From an uncultured Roseibium sp. (lineage in GTDB: Bacteria; Pseudomonadota; Alphaproteobacteria; Rhizobiales; Stappiaceae): DNA of 64,000 nt. Numbering within the stretch: the stretch's first letter is position 1; every line of letters begins with the position of its first letter. The notes beneath the pieces were generated by a model that was not told the origin of the DNA, ran no database searches, and saw nothing but the letters and a program-made list of their open reading frames with translations. Positions 26,980 to 36,848 of the stretch are shown here, in pieces. Location: the NCBI RefSeq assembly GCF_947494555.1, contig NZ_CANLVF010000002.1, positions 1-64,000 on the forward strand, given 5' to 3'. The translations under genes and the position numbers were made by a program.

Positions 26980-28444
26980 TGTCCGCCCCCCGCCTTGCCG
27001 AAATCCTGATGTCGCCCGGTGCAGTTCCGCTGATTTCCATCAATGCCTTTGCGAGCAAGGCCCGTGCCGTCTCCATCCTGTAGTCAGCGCTGGCACGCAT
27101 ATCCGTGAGAGGTTCAAAGTCACTGAGAAGCGCCTGCATGGACGCGCCCCAGCTGGAAGGATCCTCAAGAAGGGCACCGGTGAGTGCACGCTCGGCATTG
27201 GGTGCGCGGGTCGGTGTTCCTGCCATGCCGCCAAAAGCGATCCGGGAGGCGACAATGGTGCCGTCTTCGATCGTGAACCGGAACGCGCCCATGACAGAAG
27301 AAATGTCCTGATCGAACCGCTTGGAGATCTTGTAGCATCGAAACGCCTGGTTACTCGACAACCGGGGCACAAAGAGGCCTGTCACGAATTCGCCTTCGTT
27401 CCTGTCCTGCCTGCCGTATTCGATGAAAAAGTCCTCCAGAGCAAGCGCCCGGGAGCCTTCAAGGGATTGCAGCTCGAGCGTCGCTCCAAGGGCGATCAAG
27501 GCCGGCGGCGTATCGCCGATTGGCGAGCCGTTTGCAATATTGCCGCCAACAGTACCTGAGGCGCGTACCTGCTTGGAACCGATCCTTTTCCAGAGTTCGC
27601 CGAGATCTTCGGAAATGCCGGTGACCGCTTTTTCAGTCGCAGCATAGGTTGCGATTGCCCCGATGAGGACGCCAGACGGACTGTCCTCTACCCTGTCCAG
27701 ACCCTCAATGCGTCCGAGCCAGATCATTTTCGGCAGTTCGCGCAGGTGTTTTGTTATCCAAAGACCCACATCCGTGCCACCGGCGATGAGCGTTGCATCG
27801 GGATGCTGACCGTAAAGAGCAGCCAACCCGTCCAGTGTGGATGGTGCTGAAAAGAAGCTCGTCGCATCTCCGATGAATATGTCCCGGCTGTCAGCCAACA
27901 TCTGAAGCGTTTCGCGCGTATCGTTTGCTCTCCAGGAAAAGGCATCATCCGTGGCCTCAAAGCAGACCTCGAGCGCGGCGTCCACGATCGGCCGATAGCC
28001 CGTACAACGGCAGAGATTTCCGGCAAGCCACTCCGTGACGTTCTTGTGCGTCTTGTCAGCGTCGGCTGCATGGTAGAGCGTAAAGAGCGTCATGATGAAA
28101 CCCGGTGTGCAAAATCCGCATTGCGACCCGTGGAGGTCCACCATGGCTTTTTGAACAGGATGAAGCCGCTCGTCCTGCACAAGATCCTCAACCGTGACAA
28201 TCTCCGCTCCGTCGATCATGCCAAGAAGCAGGATGCAGCTATTGACCGGCTGATAAACCAGTTGTCCGTTAACAAGGCGCCCCAGCGCTATCGTGCAGGC
28301 ACCACAGTCGCCTTCACCGCATCCTTCCTTTGTTCCGGTTTCACGCCTGCGAAGGCGCAGATAGTCCAGCAGGGTTTCGGTGGGGCCGACATTTTCTAGT
28401 TCAATAATTTCGCCGCCCTTGAGGAAACGAATGGTGTCCCGCAT
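26972..28444 (-). CDS. xdhA: xanthine dehydrogenase, iron-sulfur/FAD subunit
   Basis: This 490-residue subunit carries a plant-type 2Fe-2S centre (GCGEGDCGAC, about residues 42-51), a second 2Fe-2S domain (SQCGFCTPG and CRCTGYRP) and an FAD-binding domain (LIAGGTDVGLW region, then TVGGNIANGSPIGD). It passes electrons from the molybdenum subunit to NAD+. It starts 3 nt after the hydroxyisourate hydrolase stop, so the whole block looks like one transcript. Confidence 0.95.
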   Translation of the reverse strand: MRDTIRFLKGGEIIELENVGPTETLLDYLRLRRRETGTKEGCGEGDCGACTIALGRLVNGQLVYQPVNSCILLLGMIDGAEIVTVEDLVQDERLHPVQKAMVDLHGSQCGFCTPGFIMTLFTLYHAADADKTHKNVTEWLAGNLCRCTGYRPIVDAALEVCFEATDDAFSWRANDTRETLQMLADSRDIFIGDATSFFSAPSTLDGLAALYGQHPDATLIAGGTDVGLWITKHLRELPKMIWLGRIEGLDRVEDSPSGVLIGAIATYAATEKAVTGISEDLGELWKRIGSKQVRASGTVGGNIANGSPIGDTPPALIALGATLELQSLEGSRALALEDFFIEYGRQDRNEGEFVTGLFVPRLSSNQAFRCYKISKRFDQDISSVMGAFRFTIEDGTIVASRIAFGGMAGTPTRAPNAERALTGALLEDPSSWGASMQALLSDFEPLTDMRASADYRMETARALLAKALMEISGTAPGDIRISARRGADND

Positions 28445-28447
28445 CGT

Positions 28448-28798
28448 TCAGCTTCCCCTGTAAGTCGAGTAGCCGAATGGCGAAAGCAAAAGCGGGACGT
28501 GATAGTGTCCGTCCGGCTCCGCGATACCGAAGCGAATTGGAATTACATCCAGAAACAACGGCTTCGGCAGATCCTGTCCGGTCTTCTTCAAGTAGTCGCC
28601 GGCGTGAAACAGCAGTTCGAACTCCCCGGTTTCGAAGCGTTCTCCCTCCAGGATCGGACCATCGACACGTCCATCGGCATTGGTGACGTGAGACGAGACA
28701 AGCACTGGTGTGTCACCCTTTCGCCAGAGATCGATCTTCAATCCCATGGCGGGCTTGCCCAAGGCTGTGTCCAAAACGTGCGTTGTCAAACGCCCCAT
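28448..28798 (-). CDS. uraH: 5-hydroxyisourate hydrolase
   Basis: This 116-residue transthyretin-like enzyme hydrolyses 5-hydroxyisourate to OHCU in urate breakdown. The diagnostic C-terminal tetrapeptide YRGS is present, as are the N-terminal LTTHVLD with its active-site histidine and a [17 protein letters not shown] segment. ATG 28798 is chosen: GAGGGAG lies upstream and the family motif begins right after it. A frame from 28879, with AAAGG upstream, would add 27 basic residues not typical of the family. No uricase or OHCU decarboxylase gene is nearby, so the pathway must be completed elsewhere. Confidence 0.92.
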   Translation of the reverse strand: MGRLTTHVLDTALGKPAMGLKIDLWRKGDTPVLVSSHVTNADGRVDGPILEGERFETGEFELLFHAGDYLKKTGQDLPKPLFLDVIPIRFGIAEPDGHYHVPLLLSPFGYSTYRGS

Positions 28799-28888
28799 TG
28801 ACTTTCTCCCTCTTGCGGCAAACCTCCGCAAAACTGTCACAAAATGTGCCTTAAAAAAGCGAGGAACCAAAGCGCTCATTTGAGACCT

Positions 28889-29854
28889 TTATGATGCCGA
28901 ATTGGCATCAATCGTCTGCAGTTGGTCCTTCAAGGCGAGCACTGCGTGATCAAAAAACATTCCTGGCGCAAGTGCAAGCGCGCGCAAGGATGACGTTATC
29001 ACACACAAACGGTCCGCTTGAAGCGGCGCATCGGTCAGCGGTTTGAATACGAGACCGCCGGAGGAAAGATCATCCTCGCACCCGATCAGCGTCTGGAACC
29101 CGATCACATCTTCTTCGCGTGCGAGAGCGCGCATCAACCGCAACGAATTGGCTTCCACATAGGTTCTTGATGCTCCCGGAATTCTGCTTCGGACAAGATC
29201 CAGACGTGTGCGCAGGGAAAGCCCCTCGGCGGGCAAAGCGACCGGATATTTCAGACAGTCCTGAAGGCTGAGGTTCTTTTCGCCTGCAAGCGGGTGTCCT
29301 GGTGTCATCAGCGCGCCGATAACCAGTTCATGCTGAAAAGCGACGGTGAGAGCAGAGTTTTCCGGTGGATCAAATGTGAAACCGACATCGGCTTCTGCGG
29401 CTTCAACCTTTCTTGCGGCTTCCTGCGACGATGACACGGAAACATTCACATGAATGCCGGGATACTGTTTGCGGAAACTTGTGATAACGGCCGGCAGCAG
29501 TTTTTCAGACACGCTTTCAACGCTTGCGATCGAGACCGATCCGCGCCGCAATCCCCGCAAGGCATCGAGCTCTGCAACGGTTCCCTCGAAGTCTGAAAAT
29601 GTGCGGCGGACATGTGCGAGGAGCAACTCCCCGGCCTGTGACAGCCTGATACGGCGCCCGACACGGTCGAAAAGCTGTAGCCCGAGGGACTCTTCCAGCC
29701 ACAGAATCTGGCGGTTGACAGCTGACGAGGCGACATTCAGTTCCCGCGAAGCGGCGCGGATGGAGCCGGCTTCCGCCGCTGCCAGGAAGTAACGCATCGC
29801 AGGACTGTAGAGATTGCGCGACAGGTCTTGTGCCCTGCCGGAAAGAATACCCAT
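28889..29854 (-). CDS. LysR-type transcriptional regulator, probably of purine catabolism
   Basis: This 321-residue protein has an N-terminal winged HTH (about residues 18-75, with AGSIRAASRELNVASSAVNR as the recognition region) and a LysR effector-binding domain. It is transcribed in the same direction as uraH-xdhABC and lies directly upstream, so it may respond to a purine or urate-pathway intermediate. Co-orientation with the genes it may control is less common than the divergent LysR arrangement. The effector is not known from sequence. Confidence 0.85.
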   Translation of the reverse strand: MGILSGRAQDLSRNLYSPAMRYFLAAAEAGSIRAASRELNVASSAVNRQILWLEESLGLQLFDRVGRRIRLSQAGELLLAHVRRTFSDFEGTVAELDALRGLRRGSVSIASVESVSEKLLPAVITSFRKQYPGIHVNVSVSSSQEAARKVEAAEADVGFTFDPPENSALTVAFQHELVIGALMTPGHPLAGEKNLSLQDCLKYPVALPAEGLSLRTRLDLVRSRIPGASRTYVEANSLRLMRALAREEDVIGFQTLIGCEDDLSSGGLVFKPLTDAPLQADRLCVITSSLRALALAPGMFFDHAVLALKDQLQTIDANSAS

Positions 29855-29862
29855 TCCAACGC

Positions 29863-30840
29863 CTATGGGATCAAAACGGTTGTGCCTGTGGTTTTTCTGC
29901 CTTCAAGATCCTCGTGCGCCTGGATCGCATCTGCCAGCCGGTATTCCTGGTTCACCTTCACCTTGACGATCCCTTTTTCGACGACGTCAAACAGCTCCGC
30001 TGCAGTGCGTTCAAGAGCGTCACGGGTCGCGATATACGTAAACAGTGTCGGCCGGGTTGCGAACAGCGAACCCTTTTGCGCGAGCAGTCCCAGATTGAAG
30101 TCACTGATCACCCCAGAAGACTGGCCGAAGCTGACCCACAAGCCGCGTGGTTTCAGACAGTCAAGCGATCCGGGATAAGTGTCCTTGCCGACGGAGTCAT
30201 ATACAACGTCGCATCCCCTGCCGTCGGTGATCTCCTTGACGCGATCTACGAAGTTCTCTGTCCGGTAGTTGATCATGTGCTGGAAGCCGTGAGCCTTTGC
30301 CAGCTCGATTTTGTCCTGCGAACCTGCAGTGCCGATGACAGTCGCGCCCAGATGGGCAGCCCACTGACCTGCGATAAGGCCGACGCCGCCGGCCGCCGCG
30401 TGAAACAGCAGGGTCGTGTCCGGCCCGACGGAATAGGTTTGCCGCAGCAGGTACTGGGCAGTCATGCCCTTGAGCATCATGCCGGCGGCGGTCTTGTCGT
30501 CGATTCCATCTGGCAACGCAACAAGACTGTCGGCCGAAATAATCCGCTCCTGTGCGTATGCGCCAATCGAACCGACATAGGCGACACGATCGCCCGGCCC
30601 GACATGTGTCACGCCATCACCGACGGACAGAACAATTCCAGCGCCTTCGTTTCCGGGTGAAAACGGTGTTCCGGCGGGCGCAGGATAAAGGCCCGATCGA
30701 AAATACGTATCGATGAAATTCAAACCGATCGCAGTGTGCCGTATCCGCGCCTCGCCCGGCCCAGGTTCGCCGACCTCGACATGTTCCCAACGCATGACGG
30801 CGGGTCCGCCCGTTTCATGTACGCGGATTGCCTGAACCAT
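29863..30840 (-). CDS. NADPH:quinone oxidoreductase (zinc-free MDR family)
   Basis: This 325-residue protein of the medium-chain dehydrogenase family resembles QorA: N-terminal GLNFIDTYFRSGLYP, a nucleotide-binding AAAGGVGLIAGQWA motif, and no structural zinc cysteines. It reduces quinones with NADPH. The ATG at 30840 has GGAGG 6 nt upstream; an in-frame TTG 4 codons earlier would include the ribosome binding site itself. It ends 8 bp before the LysR gene, so the two may be co-transcribed. Confidence 0.88.
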   Translation of the reverse strand: MVQAIRVHETGGPAVMRWEHVEVGEPGPGEARIRHTAIGLNFIDTYFRSGLYPAPAGTPFSPGNEGAGIVLSVGDGVTHVGPGDRVAYVGSIGAYAQERIISADSLVALPDGIDDKTAAGMMLKGMTAQYLLRQTYSVGPDTTLLFHAAAGGVGLIAGQWAAHLGATVIGTAGSQDKIELAKAHGFQHMINYRTENFVDRVKEITDGRGCDVVYDSVGKDTYPGSLDCLKPRGLWVSFGQSSGVISDFNLGLLAQKGSLFATRPTLFTYIATRDALERTAAELFDVVEKGIVKVKVNQEYRLADAIQAHEDLEGRKTTGTTVLIP

Positions 30841-30931
30841 CTGAACCTCCAAGAGGCCTTGTGCCTCGTTTTTTCATTCGCCTGCAGGAACACTAATGAT
30901 TTCAACGGGCGCGGAAAAGCTGTTTTGGAGG

Positions 30932-31648
30932 TCAGTCGACCCGGTCGATGAGTTGCTGGATGGCGGAGACGGAAAACAGATAAATGCTCGACGCCGTAAA
31001 GAGCAGGCCGGTGATCCCTTCAAGCTCCATGCCATTGATGATGGCGTAGCCGGCCAGTCCCATCCAGAGCAGCGTAACCGGGAGGGTTACGACGCGCCAG
31101 CGGCGGACGCGGACAGGGTGAACGAAACGGATAGGCGCAAACGTCAAGGCACAGCACAGGACAACAATTGCGATGGTGAAGGCTTGAGAGGGCGACAGGA
31201 CCATGAGACCGAACACGACCATGTTCCATCCCGCCGGAAATCCCTTGAAGGAGCCGTCGGGTGTTTTCATGCCGTTGTCGGCAAAATAAAGAGCACCCGT
31301 GAAGACCACCAGACCACCGCAAATCCAATTCCAGGGCTGTGACAGCATCACGCTCCAGGACAGGGCAAATGCGGGAAGGAACACGTATGTTGCGTAGTCG
31401 ATGACATAATCGAGCGAGGCACCAGACCAGCGCGGCAGGCGTTCGGCAATATTGAAGCGGCGTGCAAGCGGACCGTCGATGCCGTCGATAAAAAACGCCA
31501 GGCCCAGCCAGGCAAACATTTCAGCCCATTTGCCTTGAGCGCCGGCAAGAAGGGCAACAAGAGCAATCGGTGCACCGGACGCCGTCAGGACATGAATCAG
31601 AAATAGAGCGGGTTCAGGCGCTTCCTTGCCCGGGGTAATGTCCGTCAC
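30932..31648 (-). CDS. pcs: phosphatidylcholine synthase
   Basis: This 238-residue membrane enzyme condenses CDP-diacylglycerol with choline. The CDP-alcohol phosphotransferase motif is clear: Asp55-Gly56, Asp58-Gly59, Ala62-Arg63, Gly76, Asp80, Asp84. About eight hydrophobic helices follow the pattern of Pcs from rhizobia and related bacteria. It stands alone on the minus strand. The Pcs route depends on external choline and is common in host-associated and marine alphaproteobacteria. Confidence 0.92.
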   Translation of the reverse strand: MTDITPGKEAPEPALFLIHVLTASGAPIALVALLAGAQGKWAEMFAWLGLAFFIDGIDGPLARRFNIAERLPRWSGASLDYVIDYATYVFLPAFALSWSVMLSQPWNWICGGLVVFTGALYFADNGMKTPDGSFKGFPAGWNMVVFGLMVLSPSQAFTIAIVVLCCALTFAPIRFVHPVRVRRWRVVTLPVTLLWMGLAGYAIINGMELEGITGLLFTASSIYLFSVSAIQQLIDRVD

Positions 31649-31828
31649 GGGGTATCCTCACAAAAGAGCAACACGGCGCACATCGCATTTGCGGCCTGTT
31701 TCAGGCGCCAACGCCTTCCCCAACTGACCACCATCTGCCGTGTCCGGGGAGTAATATTGCAATCGTATGACAGTGTGAACCGAAAAAACAGTCCTTGGCG
31801 TATTTCTGTCAGAAATCAGCGCTGCGTT

Positions 31829-32746
31829 TCAGACGTAAATGGCAATTGTCAGAAAAACGGCCCAGGCAATGAGAAAGATACCTATCGCAGGCGGAGCGAT
31901 CCGGCTTGGGAACGCTTTTTCCAGCGCCATCACACACCCAAGAAGCGCGATCCATAGAATGTTCATCAGCCCGACCGCGAACATGACAGTCATCACGGCC
32001 CAGCAACAGCCCAAACATGCCCACCCCTGAACGATTCCCTCGCGATATCCGGCCAGAAGCCCCTGATGTTCACCGGAAGAAAACACCCAGCGTGGATACC
32101 AGCATCGCTCAAGACACGCTTTCTTGGCCGGTGTGAACTGGTAAATACCAGCTGCGAACAAGACGGATGTCGTCAAAGCCATGCTGGCCGGGGCCATCAT
32201 ATCATTCAGGCTTCCGGCTTTGGACAACATCCAATGAGCAAACGTGGCGACAACGGCGTAGCCCAGCCAGACGGTCAGGTACCCGAATACGGATGCGACA
32301 CCTGCCAGCGCTACACTCTGCCGAACGTGTCCCAGTCGAACAAGACTGTCCTGATAGGCTCTGAACATCGGGAGCGCACCCGGCAACATCATTGCTGTCG
32401 ACATCATGGCCCACATTGCGAAGATCTTTGCAATGTCGAGACTGTTCAAGGCTGGCGTCGGCATGCCGAAGGTTGCTCCTGCCGGGAGGCAAATCACGGC
32501 AAGTGCTGCCCGGGCGTCGTCCGACAGACCATTGAACAGATTGAACTGATTGAAGATCTGCATTCCGGGCCCGGCTGTCGCCATGTCCATCGATGGCACC
32601 ATGGCTGCAACCATTGCGCCCAGATAGATCCATCCGGAAACACTCAACGCAAGCACGACAGTCAGAATAACAGGCCAGCTTGATTGACCGGCCGGTTTGC
32701 CGAATTTTTGCTCTTCTTCAGTGTTTTGCGTTGTGGCAGCTGACAT
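31829..32746 (-). CDS. DUF2182 metal-binding integral membrane protein
   Basis: This 305-residue polytopic protein has the DUF2182 hallmarks MWAMMSTAMMLPGALPM and YQFTPAKKACLERC, followed by a GWACLGCCWAVM helix. Family members are described as predicted metal-binding (often copper-linked) membrane proteins; biochemical data are limited. The ATG at 32746 is used because the longer frame starts at a TTG without a ribosome binding site and adds a basic, non-conserved leader. It is divergent from the UbiH-like gene. Confidence 0.82.
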   Translation of the reverse strand: MSAATTQNTEEEQKFGKPAGQSSWPVILTVVLALSVSGWIYLGAMVAAMVPSMDMATAGPGMQIFNQFNLFNGLSDDARAALAVICLPAGATFGMPTPALNSLDIAKIFAMWAMMSTAMMLPGALPMFRAYQDSLVRLGHVRQSVALAGVASVFGYLTVWLGYAVVATFAHWMLSKAGSLNDMMAPASMALTTSVLFAAGIYQFTPAKKACLERCWYPRWVFSSGEHQGLLAGYREGIVQGWACLGCCWAVMTVMFAVGLMNILWIALLGCVMALEKAFPSRIAPPAIGIFLIAWAVFLTIAIYV

Positions 32747-32950
32747 TGATTGATGATTGCCGTGTCTGTGTCCGATCACCGTATTTGTATAGCGGAATTG
32801 AGCCGGACGGATTTGATCTTGCTCATGTCTGACGCACAATCAGGATCATACAGGTTCAGAATCAATTGTGCCTGCGTGGTTTCGTCTCGTTGAAGAATCC
32901 CTTCAGAAAGACATGTTTTAGTCAGGTCGCGAGCAGATCGGGTCAACACA

Positions 32951-34150
32951 ATGTCAAAATCAAAAAAACCGGACATCCAGGATATCGTTGTTGTGGGAGG
33001 CGGTCCTTCGGGGCGCATTGCGGCATTGAAACTCGCTCAACTGGGGTTCAGCGTTACCCTGGTAGCGCCCGTTACCGGCCAGTCTGACGGGCGCACGACG
33101 GCGCTTTGGCAAAAATCGATTTCACTCCTGGAGGAAATTGGTGTCTGGGATGAGATTGCCGAGGACAGTGCCCGACTGAAAAAGATGCGGATGATCGACG
33201 ACACTCGCCGGCTCTTCCGAGCGCCGGAAGTCGTGTTTGATTCAAACGAACTCGGATTGGAAGAATTTGGATTCAATATCTTAAACAGTTATCTTAATCA
33301 AAAGCTCGAAGAAAAGTGCGATGCTGAAACTGGTTTAACCTGCGTGAACGACAGCGCAAGTTCGGTGTCCTTTTCCGAGGATCACGTGGAAGTGGTTCCG
33401 GCATCCGGCACTCCCGTCAGGGCTCTATTGGCAGTTGCGGCTGACGGGCGCCGGTCTCTACTTCGCCAGGCCGCCGGTATCGAGGTTAAATCCTGGTCCT
33501 ATCCGCAGGTAGCGGTCGTCCTGAATGTTGAGCACAGGCTTCCTCATTCGGATATTTCGACGGAGTTTCACACGCCCACCGGACCCTTCACGATAGTGCC
33601 CCTGCCCGGTAGAAAGAGCTCAATTGTCTGTGTCGAGACGGAAGACGGTGCGCAGCAGCTTCTTTCCATGGCATCGGATGAGCTTGCGCAAGAGCTTGAA
33701 AAGCGCTCTCATTCCATTCTTGGAACGTTCGAGATTGCATCCGACGTGCAGCATTTTCCTCTGTCCGGTTTGAATGCCCGCAGTCTCATCGGTCAAAGAC
33801 TGGCTCTCATCGGTGAGACCGCGCACGTGTTCCCACCCATCGGTGCACAGGGGCTCAACCTGTCACTTCGTGATATCGATGATCTGGCAAGTGCGCTAAG
33901 GGCTGCCCGTGCTCGTGGTAGCGATATAGGTGGCCCGGCCGTTTTGCAGTCCTATGAAGATCGGCGGAAAAGCGATATCGCCTCGCGAACAAACGCGGTT
34001 GACGCGCTTAACAGGTCTCTGCTCACCTCGTTTTTACCTGCGCAGTTTGCACGTAGCGCCGGCATGTATCTGGCAGGCCGTATCGGTCCTCTCAGAAGAC
34101 TGTTGATGCGCGAAGGCATGGCACCGCGCCTTGGGCTTCGACTTCCCTAG
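32951..34150 (+). CDS. UbiH/UbiF-family FAD-dependent hydroxylase
   Basis: This 399-residue flavoprotein monooxygenase has GGGPSG at 16-21 for FAD binding, an ADGRRSLLR segment and the second FAD motif GETAHVFPPIGAQGLNLS (given in part). These are hallmarks of the ubiquinone-ring hydroxylases (UbiH/UbiF/UbiL group). Which ring position it hydroxylates cannot be decided. It stands alone, divergent from DUF2182. A role in ubiquinone biosynthesis is the standard assignment. Confidence 0.85.
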   Translation: MSKSKKPDIQDIVVVGGGPSGRIAALKLAQLGFSVTLVAPVTGQSDGRTTALWQKSISLLEEIGVWDEIAEDSARLKKMRMIDDTRRLFRAPEVVFDSNELGLEEFGFNILNSYLNQKLEEKCDAETGLTCVNDSASSVSFSEDHVEVVPASGTPVRALLAVAADGRRSLLRQAAGIEVKSWSYPQVAVVLNVEHRLPHSDISTEFHTPTGPFTIVPLPGRKSSIVCVETEDGAQQLLSMASDELAQELEKRSHSILGTFEIASDVQHFPLSGLNARSLIGQRLALIGETAHVFPPIGAQGLNLSLRDIDDLASALRAARARGSDIGGPAVLQSYEDRRKSDIASRTNAVDALNRSLLTSFLPAQFARSAGMYLAGRIGPLRRLLMREGMAPRLGLRLP

Positions 34151-34183
34151 CGGTCATAGGAAATCTCCATTGCCGCGTTCTGG

Positions 34184-34606
34184 CTATCTGGAACGGTGGT
34201 AAGTGAACGCCATCGTGATCATTTGCCGGATTTCATCTTCCGGCAACGGATCTTCCGACTTGAAATGAACGCTTCTGTTACCGCCGAAACTGACGTCGGG
34301 AAAGAGCGCGCGCCAATGCGACACCAGAGATGTCTGACAGTGGACGAAAAGGACCACATCCCCCTCGCCCGACGTGTCGCGGTCAATCCGAACGGTCGTT
34401 CCGGTTTTCGGTTTCACGGTCAGGAAGCTCGGCTGACCCCATTTCAGTGTCTCTTCCACCTCGCCGATAGCGTCGTTGTGCTCAGCGACCTCCAGAATGA
34501 GGCGGCGTAGCTGCAGCAACCGGTCTTTGACCGGTTCGGGATGCTGGCTGATCGCCTCCAGAGTTGGTGTGTTTTCAGTCATTTTTGATACGTGGGCCAC
34601 GCGCAT
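34184..34606 (-). CDS. DUF1801 domain protein
   Basis: This protein of 140 residues carries the DUF1801 (YdhG-like) pattern VEETLKWGQPSF and a VHCQTSLVSHWRALFP stretch. It is a small soluble alpha/beta protein of unknown function. The first ATG (34606) has a short AGG; a second ATG at 34582 is possible. It begins 4 bp after the AEC transporter stop, which suggests co-transcription with it. Confidence 0.78.
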   Translation of the reverse strand: MRVAHVSKMTENTPTLEAISQHPEPVKDRLLQLRRLILEVAEHNDAIGEVEETLKWGQPSFLTVKPKTGTTVRIDRDTSGEGDVVLFVHCQTSLVSHWRALFPDVSFGGNRSVHFKSEDPLPEDEIRQMITMAFTYHRSR

Positions 34607-34610
34607 AAAC

Positions 34611-35564
34611 CTATCCGGTTGGCAATATGCCAGAGGTGATTGCCCAGATGAATGCCGTCACCGTGATTATCGAAACCGCTGTTCCAACAAGCACGAAACT
34701 CGATGCCCGCTGCACGTAGGTTCCGTATTGCTGCGCAATGACAAAGACGTTGGTCGCAGGCGGCAGGCAGGACATCAGAACGGCCGTTGCCACCCAGCTC
34801 GGGTCAAAGCCTCCGAGCCAAGACAAAAGCAGAAAGATCAGGATCGGGTGCAGCAGCAATTTCACCGACAGCACCAGCGGCAATTCGATTGGTATGCGGC
34901 CGATTGGACGGATCGCGATCGACACGCCCATCGCAAAGAGAGCGCAAGGCGCTGCGGCGTTGCTTAAGTAAAGCAGGAGAGTGTTAATTGCCTGCGGTGG
35001 CCGGAACTCGAACGCGGCCGCCGAGACACCGGCGATCGTTGCGAGGATGAAAGGGTGCGTGAAGATCTTGATGACGATCTGCTTGAGCGTTCCCAGGATC
35101 GTTTCGTTTTCCGTTCCGGCCAGGGCCATCAGCAGTGGCGCGAGAATGAACATGAGCGCGTTGTCGAAGGTCAGGATCAGTGCGGTCGGCACAGTCGCCT
35201 GTTCTCCCAGAACGGCAAGCGTCAGGCCAGGGCCCATATAGCCGACATTGGAGTATGCGCCGGCGATCCCCAAAATCGTCGATTCACCAATGCTGCCACG
35301 TGTCGCGACCACGCCGATGCAAAAAGAGATCGCGAATACGATGTAAGTCGTGAACGTTGTTGCGGCGATATAGGAGAAATTTGCCAGTTGCTCGAACGGT
35401 GTTTCCGAAAGGAGCCGGAAAAAAAGGGCCGGAAGCGCAAGATAGATGACGAAGAAATTCATCCAGGCAAGGCCCGCTTCGGGGATGTTTTTAATTTTCC
35501 CGGCACCGTAGCCCAGAAGAATGAGCCCGAAGAACGGCAGGGCCAGAGTGATTACGTCCAGCAT
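34611..35564 (-). CDS. AEC (auxin efflux carrier) family transporter
   Basis: This 317-residue membrane protein has about ten helices in two repeats. The family-typical SNVGYMGPGL discontinuous helix and a DNALMF segment are visible. AEC members move organic anions or malonate-like compounds. The substrate is unknown. It is followed closely by the DUF1801 gene. Confidence 0.85.
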   Translation of the reverse strand: MLDVITLALPFFGLILLGYGAGKIKNIPEAGLAWMNFFVIYLALPALFFRLLSETPFEQLANFSYIAATTFTTYIVFAISFCIGVVATRGSIGESTILGIAGAYSNVGYMGPGLTLAVLGEQATVPTALILTFDNALMFILAPLLMALAGTENETILGTLKQIVIKIFTHPFILATIAGVSAAAFEFRPPQAINTLLLYLSNAAAPCALFAMGVSIAIRPIGRIPIELPLVLSVKLLLHPILIFLLLSWLGGFDPSWVATAVLMSCLPPATNVFVIAQQYGTYVQRASSFVLVGTAVSIITVTAFIWAITSGILPTG

Positions 35565-35788
35565 TCAGATTCCGGGATTTAATGCGACAATCGGCATTGA
35601 AGCGTACTTTCAAAGAGGCTTGCATCTCGCTTTGAGCTTGGATATGGACGCCTCACAAGCGGATCGTAGTTTATCCCGCATTCCAATCAGGTCTGGACCG
35701 GCACCGCAAGGGTACAATTGGGTCGAGATGACCTGAAGTCGCCCGTTGTGTCTATCGGGCAAGCAAAAGCGAGAGTAATCGCAGCCAA

Positions 35789-36754
35789 ATGTCTCGAAAG
35801 AAAAGACAAAGGAAACATCCTAAACGGTACGCGTTTCAAAACCGCATCGAGGGCATCGCTCTCAATCTCGCTATTTTTCTGTTTCGTCTCATCCCTGTTG
35901 ATGCCGCATCCTTTTTGATGGGTAAAGGCTGGCGCCTGTTCGCGCCGCTCAATCCGCGCCACAAGCGTGCGTTGCGCCATCTTCAAGAGGCGTTCCCTTC
36001 GATGAGCGATGACGAACGGGAACAGATCGTTCGCGGCATGTGGGAAAATCTTGGCCGGGTTGCGGCGGAGACATTTCATATCGACCGGTTGCTGAAGCAG
36101 GACCACCGGTTTGAGGCCGTCGCGGATGATACAACAACGCAAGTGCTTGCCGGTGACCAGGCTTGCATTCTCGTGTCTTTCCACAGCGGTAACTGGGAAT
36201 TATGTGTTCAGCCCGTCGTGAGCCGCGGCATAGACGTAACCGGTGTCTACCAGGCTCTGAGAAATCCGGAAGCCGACCAGGCGTTGAGGTCACTTCGACA
36301 AGATCTCTACCGAGGCGGCCTTTTGTCGAAAGGGCCCGAAACGGCACGAAAGATACTTGGAACTCTCAAGAGCGGCGGCGTGATCGCCATGATGGGGGAT
36401 CTCCGGGAAGCGAGAGGCATTCAGGTGCCGTTTTTCGGCCAGATGGCCTACGCAAACACTGTCCCGGCGTCGCTGGCGCGGTCGTGCAACGTACCAATCG
36501 TTCTTGGGCGTGTTGTCCGGAAAAATGGTGTCACCTTTCACGTTGACGGCCGTGCGATCACAGTTCCCAAAACCGATGACCGGCAAGAGGATATCAGGTT
36601 CGCAACTGCGCAGATGCATGAGATCTTTGAAGGCTGGATCAGCGAGCACCCGGAGCAATGGATGTGGATCCACAAGAAGTGGGCGCCTCCCGGTAAAAGC
36701 CTGATCAAGCGACAAGAGGTGCGCGCGATCGGCGCTAAGTCGCTGAAAAACTGA
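35789..36754 (+). CDS. LpxL-like lysophospholipid/lipid A acyltransferase
   Basis: This 321-residue enzyme has the catalytic His132-x4-Glu137 motif (FHSGNWE), a single N-terminal hydrophobic helix and the C-terminal QWMWIHKKW typical of lauroyl acyltransferases LpxL/HtrB. It would attach a secondary acyl chain to lipid A at the inner membrane. The acceptor and chain length are not predictable, so no gene symbol is given. A strongly basic N-terminus precedes the membrane helix. Confidence 0.85.
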   Translation: MSRKKRQRKHPKRYAFQNRIEGIALNLAIFLFRLIPVDAASFLMGKGWRLFAPLNPRHKRALRHLQEAFPSMSDDEREQIVRGMWENLGRVAAETFHIDRLLKQDHRFEAVADDTTTQVLAGDQACILVSFHSGNWELCVQPVVSRGIDVTGVYQALRNPEADQALRSLRQDLYRGGLLSKGPETARKILGTLKSGGVIAMMGDLREARGIQVPFFGQMAYANTVPASLARSCNVPIVLGRVVRKNGVTFHVDGRAITVPKTDDRQEDIRFATAQMHEIFEGWISEHPEQWMWIHKKWAPPGKSLIKRQEVRAIGAKSLKN

Positions 36755-36848
36755 TCGCGTCTTCGGTTATCTTACCCTTTCGGGGGATTGTTGCAGCGCA
36801 GCACCGGCGCTATAGCTATTTTCCGATCAGGAGGAGGACCGCGGTTTC

